Under the pieces are notes generated by a model, which saw only the letters and a list, made by a program, of their open reading frames with translations, did not search any database and was not told the origin of the DNA. Shown one piece after another: positions 1 to 8,760 of a stretch of 36,416 nt of DNA (the first letter of the stretch is position 1; every line of letters begins with the position of its first letter). The DNA is from Streptomyces sp. JJ36 (GTDB lineage: Bacteria > Actinomycetota > Actinomycetes > Streptomycetales > Streptomycetaceae), in assembly GCF_021696945.1 (NCBI RefSeq), contig NZ_JACYHE010000062.1, positions 1 to 36,416 on the forward strand, given 5' to 3'. The translations under genes and the position numbers were made by a program.

Positions 1-18
1 ACGACGCTCTTCCGATCT
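1..18 (+). other. Illumina adapter remnant at contig end
   Basis: ACGACGCTCTTCCGATCT is identical to the last 18 nt of the TruSeq universal / read-1 adapter. It is not genomic sequence. It shows that base 1 is a raw contig end and that adapter trimming was incomplete. Confidence 0.96.
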
Positions 19-492
19 GGCACCTGACCGGCCGGGCCCCAGCACCGGCGCGGACGGGAGCCTGCCCGCGCCGCGTCCCCGGCCACGCCGCACCGCGTGT
101 CCGCGGCCCCGGCACGAGCCTCCGGCGGCACGCCCCGCCGGCAGGTCCGGGCCCGTAGGGCCTGGCGTGGTGGCCCGGCAGGTCGGTGACGCGACCGGCC
201 GGCACGCCTGCTGAACCGGGTTGCCGCCTCGTCCACGTACGCCGGGTACGAGAACGCTCCTCCGCCGTGCGCTCGCACGCTCCCCCGGAGCCTTCGGCCT
301 GGGAGGCACCCCCTCGACTCCGCGGGCCGGTCCTCGAGGATCCGCCGGACAGGCCCTTGCACGCACGGACCGGTTTCGGTCCGGGGGTGCGAGGTACTGC
401 GGGCGGCAGCACACGGGGCGGCGGCGCCCCGCCGCGGGGCGTGTCCCGCCGGCGGCCGCGGCCCCCGCCCCCGTTCCGCAGGAGAGAGAGCC
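19..492. other. Non-coding or unassigned left end
   Basis: No recognisable gene. Open frames here are compositionally biased (Arg/Pro/Gly rich) and match no family I know. The stretch should contain the promoter of the DUF2795 gene. GGGTAC at 244-249 resembles a stress-sigma (SigB-type) -10 element, but I see no well-spaced -35 partner. Confidence 0.5.
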
Positions 493-894
493 ATGGCGAG
501 TGAGAAGACCGGCCCGCTGCACGACGACGAGATGAAGAAGGAGCTGCAGGGGGAGCTCAAGGCCGAGGGCTCCGTACGGGCCCAGGAGGAGCACGAGCTC
601 CAGCCCGCGGGCGAGGACCAGCCCGAGGCGAGCCTCGACCCGGAGGGGCCGCTGCACGGCGGGACGCCGCCGGGGATGGACGCCGCGGACGTGGAGCTCC
701 GTTCCGAGCTGGCCCGGCATCTCAGCCCGGGCATCTATCCGGCCGACCGGGCCGCGGTGCTCGCCTCACTGCGCGAGAACCACGCGCCGGACCGGCTGCT
801 GAGCCTCGCGGACGACCTGCCCGAAGGCGAGTACCGCAACGTCCAGGACCTCGCACGGGCCCTCGGCCTGGGCGTCGAGGACCACCGCACCTGA
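493..894 (+). CDS. DUF2795 domain protein
   Basis: A 133-residue soluble protein. The N-terminal half (about 1-65) is hydrophilic and rich in Glu, Asp and Pro, so probably disordered. The C-terminal half (about 66-130), with ELARHLSPGIYPADR and LADDLPEGEYRNVQDLARAL, matches the DUF2795 domain, a small helical domain common in actinobacteria. Its biochemical function is not established. The start is supported by an AGGAGAG ribosome-binding site just upstream of the ATG. It appears monocistronic: a perfect 12-bp hairpin lies about 35 bp past the stop. No signal peptide or membrane segment. The family call is good; the role is unknown. Confidence 0.85.
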   Translation: MASEKTGPLHDDEMKKELQGELKAEGSVRAQEEHELQPAGEDQPEASLDPEGPLHGGTPPGMDAADVELRSELARHLSPGIYPADRAAVLASLRENHAPDRLLSLADDLPEGEYRNVQDLARALGLGVEDHRT

Positions 895-1352
895 CCGGGG
901 CGCCACGCCCCTGCACGCCCCGCTCCGCCGCCGGGCCCGCGCCACCGCGGGCCCGGCGCCGTCGTGGCGGGGCCCGGCCGGGACGGCGGCGCCGTACCCG
1001 GACCGGCGTCCCGGAAACCGCTCGCCCCGCGGCGGCGCGGCTGGGAGAATGCGCACCGCGCACCCCGCCCGGCCGGCGCCCGCCCCACGGGCACCGGCGG
1101 CCGCCACCACCCGGCGTCCCCGCCTCCCGGCAGCACCGCTCCCGCGGCCCCCGGTACCCCCGGCGTGCCCTGGAGCGCCGTCCGGCAGACCGGAGCGGAA
1201 CCTCGTCGCCGCTCCCCGCCCGGACTCCGCCGTTCCCGGCCGGTGCGCCGGTCCGCGCCACACGGTCCGGCGGACGGGGAGGCCGCCGATCCCGCCGTAC
1301 GAGGGGACGGGGTGCGGCCCAGACCGCGACCACCACAGCAGGGAGCCGCCCC
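895..1352. other. Intergenic region upstream of the S9 peptidase
   Basis: 458 bp. Apart from the hairpin at 930-957 nothing is recognisable. It should hold the promoter of the peptidase gene. Long open frames on both strands here look like GC-driven spurious ORFs. Confidence 0.5.
930..957 (+). terminator. Hairpin after the DUF2795 gene
   Basis: GCCGGGCCCGCG (930-941), a 4-nt loop, then its perfect complement (946-957). There is no T-tract, which is usual for Streptomyces terminators. Confidence 0.6.
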
Positions 1353-3530
1353 GTGCAGCCGTCCACGCCTCCGCCCGCAGCCGTACCCGTCCCGCCGCGC
1401 ATCCCGGACTTCCCGCGGCAGTTCGGCCGCACCCGGCGCTTCTCCCTCGGCGTGCCGCGGCAGTTCACCGTCTCCGCGGACGGCCGGCGGGTGCTGTACC
1501 TGCGTACGGGAGGCGGGGCGGACCCCGCGGGACGGCTGTGGCTGCTGGAGGACGGCACGGAGCACCTGCTCGCCGGGCCGCCCGCGGACGGCGGCGGGGA
1601 GGCCGGTCTCCCGGCGGCCGAGCGGGTCCGGCGGGAACGCGCCCGGGAGACCGGCAGCGGCGTGGTGGCGTACGCGGCCGACGCGCAGGCCCGTACCGCC
1701 GCGTACGCGCTCGGCGGCGCCCTGTGGGCCGTACGCACCGACGGTGGCGCCCCCTTCCCGGTGACCGCGGCGGGGCCCGTCGTGGACCCCCGGCCGTCGC
1801 CCTGCGGGCGGCTCGTCGCCTATGTCACCGCCGGCGCGCTGCACGTGACCGGCCTGCGTGCGGCCGGCGGCGCCGGCGGGCGCCCCGCCGACGGGCGGCT
1901 GGCCGCTCCGGAGGGCCCGGAGGTCACCTACGGGCTGAGCGACCACGTCTCGGCCGAGTCGATGGGGCGGCTGCGCGGGTACTGGTGGGCCCCTGACGGC
2001 GGCGCCCTGCTGGTGGCCCGCACCGACACCTCCCGGGTCGCCCGCCGCCATCTCACCGATCCCGCCGACCCGGCGGCGCCGCCCCGGGTTCTGCGCTATC
2101 CGGCCGCGGGCACGGCCAACGCCGAGGTGACGCTGCATCTGCTCGGTCTCGACGGCGGGCGCCGCCCAGTGCGCTGGGACCGGGAGGCGTTCGAGTACGT
2201 GCCCGCCGCCGGCTGGGACGCACACGGCCCGTTCCTGGCCGTGCAGAGCCGCGACCAGCGCCTCCTGCGCACCCTCGCGGTGGACCCGGCGACCGGGGAG
2301 ACCCGCCTGCTGCACGAGCAGCGCGACCCGGACTGGGTGGAACTGATCCCGGGCACGCCCTGCCGCACCGCCGGGGGCGCGCTGGTGGTCACCGCGGACG
2401 ATCCCGGCACCCGGCGGCTGACGGTGGACGGGACCGCGGTGACACCGCCGGGGCTCCAGGTGCGGGAGGTGCTCGGCACGCACGGGGAATCGGTGCTCTT
2501 CGCCGGCGGCGAGGAGCCGTCCGAGACCCATGTGTGGCGCTGGTCCCCGGGCGGCGGCTGCACGCGGCTCAGCGAGGGGCCGGGGGTGCACACCGCGGTC
2601 GCCGCGGGCGGCACCACCGTGCTGGCCGGCCGCGTCGCCGGGGAGGACCGGGTGACCGTGCACCGGGCGGGGGCCCGGCCGGTGCCGGTGGCCTCGCACG
2701 CGGAGCGGCCGGTGGTCACCCCGCGCCCCGCCTTCCTCCGGCTCGGGGCACGGGAGTTGCGCAGCAACCTGTTCCTGCCGTCCTGGCACGCTCCCGGCCG
2801 GCGGCTGCCGGTGCTGCTCGACCCGTACGGCGGGCAGCAGTTGCTGCTGGCCACCCGCGCGCTGGGGTGGCCGGCGCTGGTGTCGCAGTGGTTCGCCGAG
2901 CAGGGTTTCGCCGTCCTGGTGACCGACGGCCGGGGCTCGCCGGGGCGGGGCCCCGCCTGGGAGAAGGCGATCCGCGGGGACCTGCTCACGTACGCGCTGC
3001 AGGACCAGGTGGACGCGCTGCACGCGGCTGCGGAGCACTGCCCGGACCTGGACACCGGGCGGGTGGCGATCCGGGGCTGGTCGTTCGGCGGGTTCCTGGC
3101 GGCGGGGGCGGTTCTGCGCCGGCCGGACGTGTTCCACGCGGCGGTGGCCGGGGCGCCGCCCACCGACCACCGGCTCTACGACACGCACTGGAAGGAGCGC
3201 ACGCTCGGCCACCCCGACGAGGAGCCGGAGAACTACGACCGGTGCTCGCTGCTCCCCGACGCGCCCCGGCTGCGCCGCCCGCTGCTGCTGATCCACGGGC
3301 TCGCGGACGACAACGTCGCCGCGGCCCACACCCTGCGGCTGTCGGCGGCCCTGCTGGCGGCGGGACGACCGCACCGGGTGCTGCCGCTGCCCGGCGCCGG
3401 GCACCTCGTCACCCGGGAGAACGTCGCGGAGCGGTTGCTGCCGGCGCAACTGGGTTTCCTCCAGGACGCTCTGGGGACCGCGGAGGCGGTGCCACGCCCG
3501 GACGGGCCTGCCGGACCCGGGCACGTCTGA
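1353..3530 (+). CDS. S9 family prolyl oligopeptidase (DPP-IV-like)
   Basis: 725 residues, GTG start preceded by an AGGGAG-type ribosome-binding site. The N-terminal about 450 residues form the DPP-IV-type beta-propeller region; the C-terminal about 230 form the alpha/beta-hydrolase domain. The catalytic triad is readable: Ser577 in GWSFGG, Asp652 in HGLADDNV and His684 in GAGHL. In the DPP-IV family the DDN stretch shapes the active site. No signal peptide is visible, so the enzyme is probably cytoplasmic and acts on short peptides, likely after proline or a similar residue (family inference). Length is normal for S9B/S9C members. It stands alone; the terpene cyclase gene is convergent. Family call is firm, exact specificity is not. 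Confidence 0.93.
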   Translation: MQPSTPPPAAVPVPPRIPDFPRQFGRTRRFSLGVPRQFTVSADGRRVLYLRTGGGADPAGRLWLLEDGTEHLLAGPPADGGGEAGLPAAERVRRERARETGSGVVAYAADAQARTAAYALGGALWAVRTDGGAPFPVTAAGPVVDPRPSPCGRLVAYVTAGALHVTGLRAAGGAGGRPADGRLAAPEGPEVTYGLSDHVSAESMGRLRGYWWAPDGGALLVARTDTSRVARRHLTDPADPAAPPRVLRYPAAGTANAEVTLHLLGLDGGRRPVRWDREAFEYVPAAGWDAHGPFLAVQSRDQRLLRTLAVDPATGETRLLHEQRDPDWVELIPGTPCRTAGGALVVTADDPGTRRLTVDGTAVTPPGLQVREVLGTHGESVLFAGGEEPSETHVWRWSPGGGCTRLSEGPGVHTAVAAGGTTVLAGRVAGEDRVTVHRAGARPVPVASHAERPVVTPRPAFLRLGARELRSNLFLPSWHAPGRRLPVLLDPYGGQQLLLATRALGWPALVSQWFAEQGFAVLVTDGRGSPGRGPAWEKAIRGDLLTYALQDQVDALHAAAEHCPDLDTGRVAIRGWSFGGFLAAGAVLRRPDVFHAAVAGAPPTDHRLYDTHWKERTLGHPDEEPENYDRCSLLPDAPRLRRPLLLIHGLADDNVAAAHTLRLSAALLAAGRPHRVLPLPGAGHLVTRENVAERLLPAQLGFLQDALGTAEAVPRPDGPAGPGHV

Positions 3531-3684
3531 GGGCTGCGGAAGGCCCCGAGGTGCCGGAGAGGCCCCGGTGCGGGAGGGCCTGGCGGGAGCCCGTGGAGGC
3601 CGGGCGTCCGCCGGACCGCTGGGGGCGTGCGGCGCCCGCCTCGCGCGCCGCACACGCTCCCGTGCTTCCACCGGCAGGCCGGAA

Positions 3685-4821
3685 TCAGCCCGTTCCGCTT
3701 GTGGCCAGCCGCGGGGAGAAGTTGACTACGGAGGAGCCCGGCTGCTCCCGGGACGGCGCCGCCCGCCGGTCCGGAGGCAGCAGGTCCCACCACCAGGCGA
3801 CGGCCGGGATGTCCAGGGGTTCCGTGCTGTCGTCGGTGGGGGTGTCGGTGAAGGTCGAGGGGAGGTTCGCCGGGTCGTCGGGAGTCGTGTAGCGCAGCGA
3901 ACTGATGCCCCAGTCCTGCGCACCGCGTATGAAGCAGGCGAGGCTGTGCAGATACTGCCGGAGCTGCGGGCTCGCCGTGGGTACCAGGTGCTCGCAGAGG
4001 CGGAGGAAGAGCACCATCACACGGTCGCGCTGAGCGACGGCGGTGGCCATCGCCGCGTCCGGACTCAGCCCGTGGTGGTGTTCCAGGACGCGCAGGACGT
4101 TGAGGTAGTAGTGCTGGGCACGGCTCTCCTTGTGGTAGGAGAAGAGGTCGTTGTCCCAGGTGATGATGAAGTAGGCCGCCTCCGCCGCGGCCCGGACGGT
4201 GGTGTGCTCGCGCTCGCTGGGATGCAGCTCGTAGCCGTGCCCCATCTCCAGCAGCGGGAGGACGACGGAGGTGGCACCGTCGTAGAGCCGCATCAGCGTG
4301 TAGTCGTTGAGGTCGGGGACCGTCCCGCGGCTCCGGTGCGAGGCCTCCCAGGCGACGGAGAGGAAGTACTCGCGCAGCGTCTCCACCCAGCGCGCCACCT
4401 GCCCGGGGGTGCCGTGCACCCCGATCCGGCGGCGCAGGTCGCGGAGACCGTCGGCCAGCGGGTCCTGCGTCAGCATGGGCACTTCGGGGTTCTGGGCCAC
4501 ACGCAGCAGCCGGGAGAGTTCGGCGACGAGTTCCCCGGGCTCCCCGCCGAGCTCGCCCTCCTCACAGTGCCCGTCGTCCACGCCGAAGAGCCAGATGATG
4601 AAGTCCGCGAGGATGCCGACGACCTCCTGGCGCCCCTCGGGGAGGATGCGCGCCGCGAAGGTGCCGATGTCGTGGGCGATCAACTTCCGGCGCAGCTCCT
4701 CGGAGCCGATGCGGAAGGCGGTGGCCCATTCGGCCGTCTGCCGGTCGATGACCTCGTGGCGGGGATGGATGGCGGGTGGGATAGGAGAATAGACAGGCGG
4801 AACCAGCAGCCCGTGCTCCAC
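3685..4821 (-). CDS. Class I terpene synthase (probable sesquiterpene cyclase)
   Basis: 378 residues, GTG start with a GAGGTG ribosome-binding site 9 nt upstream. All class I motifs are present: the Asp-rich metal site DDGHCEE (Asp82-Glu88), the NSE triad NDLFSYHKE (Asn224, Ser228, Glu232) and the C-terminal RY pair (Arg310-Tyr311) that contacts diphosphate. Size and single-domain layout fit bacterial sesquiterpene cyclases using farnesyl diphosphate with Mg2+; a diterpene substrate is not excluded. I cannot name the product; I see none of the extended sequence typical of geosmin, methylisoborneol or epi-isozizaene synthases. It lies downstream of cvnD on the same strand across a 346-bp gap that contains a perfect 14-bp palindrome, so it may have its own regulated promoter. 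No P450 or prenyl transferase is adjacent. Confidence 0.9.
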   Translation of the reverse strand: MEHGLLVPPVYSPIPPAIHPRHEVIDRQTAEWATAFRIGSEELRRKLIAHDIGTFAARILPEGRQEVVGILADFIIWLFGVDDGHCEEGELGGEPGELVAELSRLLRVAQNPEVPMLTQDPLADGLRDLRRRIGVHGTPGQVARWVETLREYFLSVAWEASHRSRGTVPDLNDYTLMRLYDGATSVVLPLLEMGHGYELHPSEREHTTVRAAAEAAYFIITWDNDLFSYHKESRAQHYYLNVLRVLEHHHGLSPDAAMATAVAQRDRVMVLFLRLCEHLVPTASPQLRQYLHSLACFIRGAQDWGISSLRYTTPDDPANLPSTFTDTPTDDSTEPLDIPAVAWWWDLLPPDRRAAPSREQPGSSVVNFSPRLATSGTG

Positions 4822-5167
4822 TGTTGATCACCTCGGTTGTCCGGCGGACGTGTCCCCTCCACACCGGTGTGGGGGAACCGCCGCGTTGCTGCTCCGCATT
4901 TCGTGCGCGTACGACCGGGAGAACACCCTGGCCGGATCGCGTCACCGGAGCCAGCGCAGAAGTGGATCACAGTCCACCCGGCCGCTCAAGTGAGGACGTC
5001 TCCACGGTCCTCGTCAAGATGGTCTCTTCCGCCACACTTCCCACCCGCCGGCCGGGCCACCTGCACCTCCGCACTCCCGCGCGTCACACCCGTCACCGGG
5101 CGGCCCGGACGGAAGCCGCCCGGCGGACCCGTCTCCCCGGCTGCTCCGGCGGTACACCGCACCCGGT
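4822..5167. other. Spacer between cvnD and the terpene synthase
   Basis: 346 bp without a credible gene. It contains the palindrome at 4859-4872 and a weaker GTGGA/TCCAC inverted repeat at 4962-4977. No clear -10/-35 pair was identified on the minus strand. Confidence 0.5.
4859..4872. promoter_or_regulatory. Perfect palindrome upstream of the terpene synthase
   Basis: CCACACCGGTGTGG is a perfect 14-bp palindrome, flanked by TCCCCT on the left and GGGGA on the right, 37 bp before the terpene synthase GTG. Position and symmetry suit a repressor operator. A hairpin is the alternative. Confidence 0.45.
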
Positions 5168-5791
5168 CTACGAGGTGGCCGCGGGCGCCACGGTGAGCGA
5201 CCGCAGATAGTGCATGAGGGTCATCAGCACGTCGCGGCTGGACTCCCGCCGCCGCGCGTCGCAGACCACGATCGGCACGCTCTCCGGCAGGTCGAGGGCG
5301 CTCCGCAGCTCCTCCACCGGGTAACCGGGCGCCTCCGGGAAGGCGTTCACGGCCACCACGAAGGGCACCCCGGCCTCCTCCAGCCGGCCGATCACGTCGA
5401 AGCTGACCTCCAGCCGCCGGGTGTCCACGAGCACCACCGCGCCCAGCGCCCCGTCGAACAAGCCGTTCCACAGGAACCAGAAGCGCTGCTGCCCGGGGGT
5501 GCCGAACAGGTAGAGCACCAGCTCCTCGTTCAGGCTGATACGGCCGAAATCCATCGCCACGGTGGTGGCGGTCTTGCGCTCCACGCCCGTGTTGTCGTCG
5601 ACGGTGGCGCCGGCCTGCGTCATCGTCTCCTCGGTCGTCAGTGGCCGTATCTCGCTCACCGAGCGGACCAGAGTGGTCTTGCCGACGCCGAAGCCCCCCA
5701 CGATCACGATCTTGACCGCGGCCGTGGTCGATGAGGGCAGCACGTCCTCGCTCCGTGGCCCGACGACGGCTTCAGAGCTTTTGGAGTCCAT
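5168..5791 (-). CDS. cvnD: Conservon GTP/ATP-binding protein CvnD
   Basis: 207 residues. The P-loop GGFGVGKTT (about 32-40) is followed by a DTRR element and a VAVNAF stretch where an NKxD-type guanine-specificity motif would lie. This is the MglA/Rab-like small GTPase family that forms the last member of Streptomyces conservons. CvnD is thought to associate at the membrane with CvnA-C in a eukaryotic-GPCR-like signalling complex (family knowledge). Its start overlaps the end of cvnC by 20 bp, indicating translational coupling. The N-terminal about 25 residues before the first strand are Ser/Glu-rich. Last gene of the cvnABCD operon. Confidence 0.92.
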   Translation of the reverse strand: MDSKSSEAVVGPRSEDVLPSSTTAAVKIVIVGGFGVGKTTLVRSVSEIRPLTTEETMTQAGATVDDNTGVERKTATTVAMDFGRISLNEELVLYLFGTPGQQRFWFLWNGLFDGALGAVVLVDTRRLEVSFDVIGRLEEAGVPFVVAVNAFPEAPGYPVEELRSALDLPESVPIVVCDARRRESSRDVLMTLMHYLRSLTVAPAATS

Positions 5792-6125
5792 CTATTACCG
5801 CCTCAATCAGTGCAAGGTCAGGAAGCGACGGGGCAGGCGCACGGGCCTCCACCCGCTCTTCGGCCAACAGGTCCGCGAGCAGCACGGTGATCACGCTGAC
5901 GGGCAGCCCCAGGTAGGCGGAGATCTCGGCCACGGAGAGCGGGGAAGCGCACACCCGCAGAATGGCCGCGTGCTCCGGCTGCATGCCCACCCGGGGCTCG
6001 GTACGGGCGACGATGAGCGTGACCAGGTCGATTCCGGCGTTCTCCGCGGAGTCACTGCGGCCGCCGGTGATCACATAGAGCCGCTCGGGACTGCCTTCGT
6101 CCCATTCCCCCTGGTGTCGCGTCAT
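5772..6125 (-). CDS. cvnC: Conservon DUF742 protein CvnC
   Basis: 117 residues counted from the ATG at 6125, chosen because it overlaps the cvnB stop as ATGA; an upstream in-frame ATG at 6197 would run deep into cvnB. DUF742 features are clear: an early RLYVITGGR segment, then a winged-helix-like region with ILRVCASPLSVAEISAYLGL and VITVLLADLLAEERV. In conservons this protein works with the roadblock protein and the small GTPase downstream of the CvnA kinase-like sensor. No membrane segment. Confidence 0.92.
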   Translation of the reverse strand: MTRHQGEWDEGSPERLYVITGGRSDSAENAGIDLVTLIVARTEPRVGMQPEHAAILRVCASPLSVAEISAYLGLPVSVITVLLADLLAEERVEARAPAPSLPDLALIEAVIDGLQKL

Positions 6126-6526
6126 GCGGCGCTGCCGTCGTGCCGTGGCGGGCTCGTCAGGTGAGCGCCGATGCGGGCGACCAGATCGCGCATGCACTGC
6201 CCGACCAGGCCGGCGTCCACGCCCTCGTCGGCCAGCACGGCGAGATGCGCGCCCGCGCCCGCCGCCATCAGGTAGAGGAAGCCACCGTTGACCTCGACGA
6301 CGACCATCCGCATCCGCCCGTCGCTGTGCGGGAACTCCGCCGCGACGGCGGAGGACAGGCTCTGCAGTCCGGAGCCTATCGCGGCCAGGCGGTCGGCCGT
6401 GTCCTCATCGGTCTGGTACCGGGCCATGCACAGGCCGTCCGACGACAACACGACCACGTGGCGGGTCTGCGGGACGCTCTCCGCCAGGTCCTTAAGCATC
6501 CAGTCCATGTCGGCCCGCCGATCCAT
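6122..6526 (-). CDS. cvnB: Conservon roadblock/LC7 protein CvnB
   Basis: 134 residues with a roadblock/LC7 fold: DLAESVPQTRHVVVLSSDGL, then an amphipathic helix and the central VVVEVNGGFLYLMAAGAGAHL strands. Roadblock proteins act as GTPase regulators or scaffolds, and CvnB is expected to pair with CvnD. The gene starts 3 bp after cvnA stops and overlaps cvnC by 4 bp, so the four genes form one translationally coupled operon. Confidence 0.93.
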   Translation of the reverse strand: MDRRADMDWMLKDLAESVPQTRHVVVLSSDGLCMARYQTDEDTADRLAAIGSGLQSLSSAVAAEFPHSDGRMRMVVVEVNGGFLYLMAAGAGAHLAVLADEGVDAGLVGQCMRDLVARIGAHLTSPPRHDGSAA

Positions 6527-6529
6527 CGC

Positions 6530-8161
6530 TTACTCACCCTCATCTGACGTCTTGTCACTGCTCTCACGGGGACCGGGCGCCCGGGACCCCTCTCCGGACA
6601 GTCCGCTCTGGAGCGCCGCCATCCACATGCCGGGTGCGGGCTCCTGCTCCGCGGCCGGCTCGGGCGCGACGGCCCCGCGGCCCTGCGCGGCGCCGCCCGG
6701 CGCCGTACGGGCGGCCGCCCGCGCGGCCGGGTCGGGGCGGCGCCGGCGGCGCTGGGGCAGCCCGTTGGCGTTCCGCTCGATCGCCGGCGGATCCTCCTCC
6801 GCCTGCTGCTGCACCGGCTGCTCCGCCGTGCCTCCCCCGGCGCCCGGGGACGGTGCGGACTCCTGCGCTTCCCCGCGACCGTCCGGCTGCGCAACGGGCT
6901 CCGGCGGGGCGGGGGCGGGGATCTCCGTACGGGGCTCGGCGGCCTCGGCCGCCGCGGCCGGGCGCGGTCCGGAGGCGGCCCCGATGCCGTGCGCCTTCCC
7001 GGTCGCCGGTGCCGTGGTGACGAGCTTGGCCGGCACCACGAGGACGGCCCGGACCCCGCCGTACGCCGACGGCGGCAGCGAGACCTGGAAGTCGTACGCC
7101 TGGGCCAGCCGGCCGACCACCGCCAGGCCCAGACGGGGCGCTTCGCCGAGGTCGTTGAGGTCGATGCCCGCCTGCGCCTGCCGGAGCATCTGCTCGGCGC
7201 GGGCGCGGGCCTCCTCGCTCAGGCCGACGCCGCCGTCCTCGATCTCGATGGCGATGCCCGCGTGCACCTCACCCGCCGTCAGATGGACCTTGGCCTTGGG
7301 CGGCGAGTAGCGGGTGGCGTTGTCCAGCAGTTCCGCCAGGGCGTGGATGAGCGGCTCGACGGCCGGTCCGACGACGGCGACGTCGACCACGGAGTGCAGC
7401 TCGACCCGCTGGTAGTCGATGATGCGGGACATGGCACCGCGCAGCACGCTGTAGAGCGGGACGGCCTTGCTCCACTGCCTGCCCGGGCGGGCCCCGCCCA
7501 GCACCGCGATGCTGTCGGCCAGCCGGCCGATCAGCGCGGTGCCGTGGTCCAGCCGGAGCAGGTCGGCGAAGAACTCCGGCCGCCGGCCGTGCCGGTCCTC
7601 CATCTCCCGCAGGTCCTTCGCCTGCTGGTGCACGATCGCCTGCACGCGGCGGGCGATGTTCACCACGCCGCGCTGGGCCGAGTCCCGCATGGTCTCCTCG
7701 GCCTGCACGGCCTCCACCACCGAGCGTAGCAACTCCTCGTGGGCGCTGCGGAAGTCGGCGCTCAGGCCCTCCAGGGTCTCGTCGCCGGCGGCCATGGAGA
7801 GCAGCACGTCCTCGGCGAACTCGCCCTCCTGGAGCCGTTCCACGGCCTCCGGCAGGCGCTCCTTCGCCAGCCGTACGGTCGCCGCCTCCTGCCGGGCCAG
7901 CCGGCGCTCCAGCAGCTCCTCCCGCTCGGCCAGCCGGGCACGCAGGACCCGCACCTCCCGTACGCGACGCGCCACCTCGCCGGCCAGCGCGGCCACCGCC
8001 ACCGTCGCGACGACACCGCACCACGCCACTGCGAACCGGGCCTCCGGGTCCACCACGGACACGGCGACGGCCGTCGCGACGCCGGACGCGACGGCGGGCA
8101 GCACCCACGCCAGGACGGGGCCCGGCCGTTTTCCTCCGGGTGACGATCCAGCACGAATCAT
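6530..8161 (-). CDS. cvnA: Conservon sensor histidine kinase-like protein CvnA
   Basis: About 543 residues from the ATG at 8161, preferred because GTGAGG lies 6 nt upstream; an ATG at 8167 is also possible, and the frame stays open to 8380 without support. Two membrane spans (about 15-37 and 42-63) are followed by a coiled-coil-like linker and an HATPase_c domain with the N-box LDNATRYSPP, the G1 box EDGGVGLS and LGLAVVGRLA. The C-terminal about 150 residues are a Pro/Ala/Glu-rich, probably disordered tail. I do not see a conventional HisKA phospho-acceptor His, as is normal in conservon kinases. First gene of cvnABCD. Confidence 0.9.
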   Translation of the reverse strand: MIRAGSSPGGKRPGPVLAWVLPAVASGVATAVAVSVVDPEARFAVAWCGVVATVAVAALAGEVARRVREVRVLRARLAEREELLERRLARQEAATVRLAKERLPEAVERLQEGEFAEDVLLSMAAGDETLEGLSADFRSAHEELLRSVVEAVQAEETMRDSAQRGVVNIARRVQAIVHQQAKDLREMEDRHGRRPEFFADLLRLDHGTALIGRLADSIAVLGGARPGRQWSKAVPLYSVLRGAMSRIIDYQRVELHSVVDVAVVGPAVEPLIHALAELLDNATRYSPPKAKVHLTAGEVHAGIAIEIEDGGVGLSEEARARAEQMLRQAQAGIDLNDLGEAPRLGLAVVGRLAQAYDFQVSLPPSAYGGVRAVLVVPAKLVTTAPATGKAHGIGAASGPRPAAAAEAAEPRTEIPAPAPPEPVAQPDGRGEAQESAPSPGAGGGTAEQPVQQQAEEDPPAIERNANGLPQRRRRRPDPAARAAARTAPGGAAQGRGAVAPEPAAEQEPAPGMWMAALQSGLSGEGSRAPGPRESSDKTSDEGE

Positions 8162-8481
8162 CGGCATCCTCACATCGTCGAAAGGCTGTGCTAGGGCCGA
8201 CGGCGCACGGCATCGGCGGCGGGACCGCCGTACCGCCTCGCTCGCGACCGCGAAACGGCAGCAGGGCAGCGATGACCTGGAGAAATCGCTCAACTCGCCG
8301 AGCCCCACGCAGCATAGCCGTATCGCGACGGCGGTCGCACATGCCGGTGGGGTGGGAACGGAGGGCCGGATGCAGCCCAACTCCCCGTGTTCTGGGAGCG
8401 TTTCCCGCGCGCTCCCGCGCGCGTCGCCCTGGGGCCCCGGGGGCGCCCTGACGACCGCCCCGCCCCGCCGGCCGCCGGCCC
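8162..8481. other. Intergenic region between gvpK and cvnA
   Basis: 320 bp. It should contain the cvn operon promoter. TATGCT on the minus strand (8311-8316) could be a -10, with a poor -35. GC-rich inverted sequence around 8427-8450 just past gvpK may serve as terminator. No gene is supported. Confidence 0.4.
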
Positions 8482-8760
8482 TCAGTCCCGCGGCAGCAGC
8501 GTGCCCAGCGGGCCCAGGTCGAGGTTGAGGTCCTCCGGGTCGAGGCCGTGCCGCTCCCGGAGCTCGGTCATCCGCTCCTCCAGGAGCATCAGCGTGGTAC
8601 CGATCCGCTCGATCTGCTCCTCGGTCAGATCCCCCTGGTCGACACGGCGGACGGCCTGCCGTTCCATGAGCTGCCGCAGCAGTTCCACCACCGTCAGCAC
8701 CAGCGCGGCCAGGTCCCGTTCCACGGTCTCCCGGTCCATTTCGATCCGCCGGGCGGTCAC
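8482..8760 (-). CDS. gvpK: Gas vesicle protein GvpK
   Basis: 92 residues matching GvpK: DRETVERDLAALVLTVVEL, LMERQAVRRVD, then LTEEQIERIGTTLM and the EDLNLDLGPLGTLL ending. GvpK is required for gas vesicle formation in other organisms; its exact role is unclear. The GTG start overlaps the gvpS stop as GTGA; an internal ATG at 8739 is an alternative. Last gene of the gvp operon. Confidence 0.95.
   Translation of the reverse strand: MTARRIEMDRETVERDLAALVLTVVELLRQLMERQAVRRVDQGDLTEEQIERIGTTLMLLEERMTELRERHGLDPEDLNLDLGPLGTLLPRD

Noticed and set aside
735..3671. A 978-codon open frame on the minus strand opposite the S9 peptidase
   Set aside because: Arg/Pro/Gly/Ala-rich, no family features, and antisense to a gene with an intact catalytic triad. 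It results from high GC3.
6126..6197. Upstream start for cvnC at 6197
   Set aside because: It would overlap cvnB by 76 bp; the ATGA overlap at 6122-6125 is the normal conservon junction.
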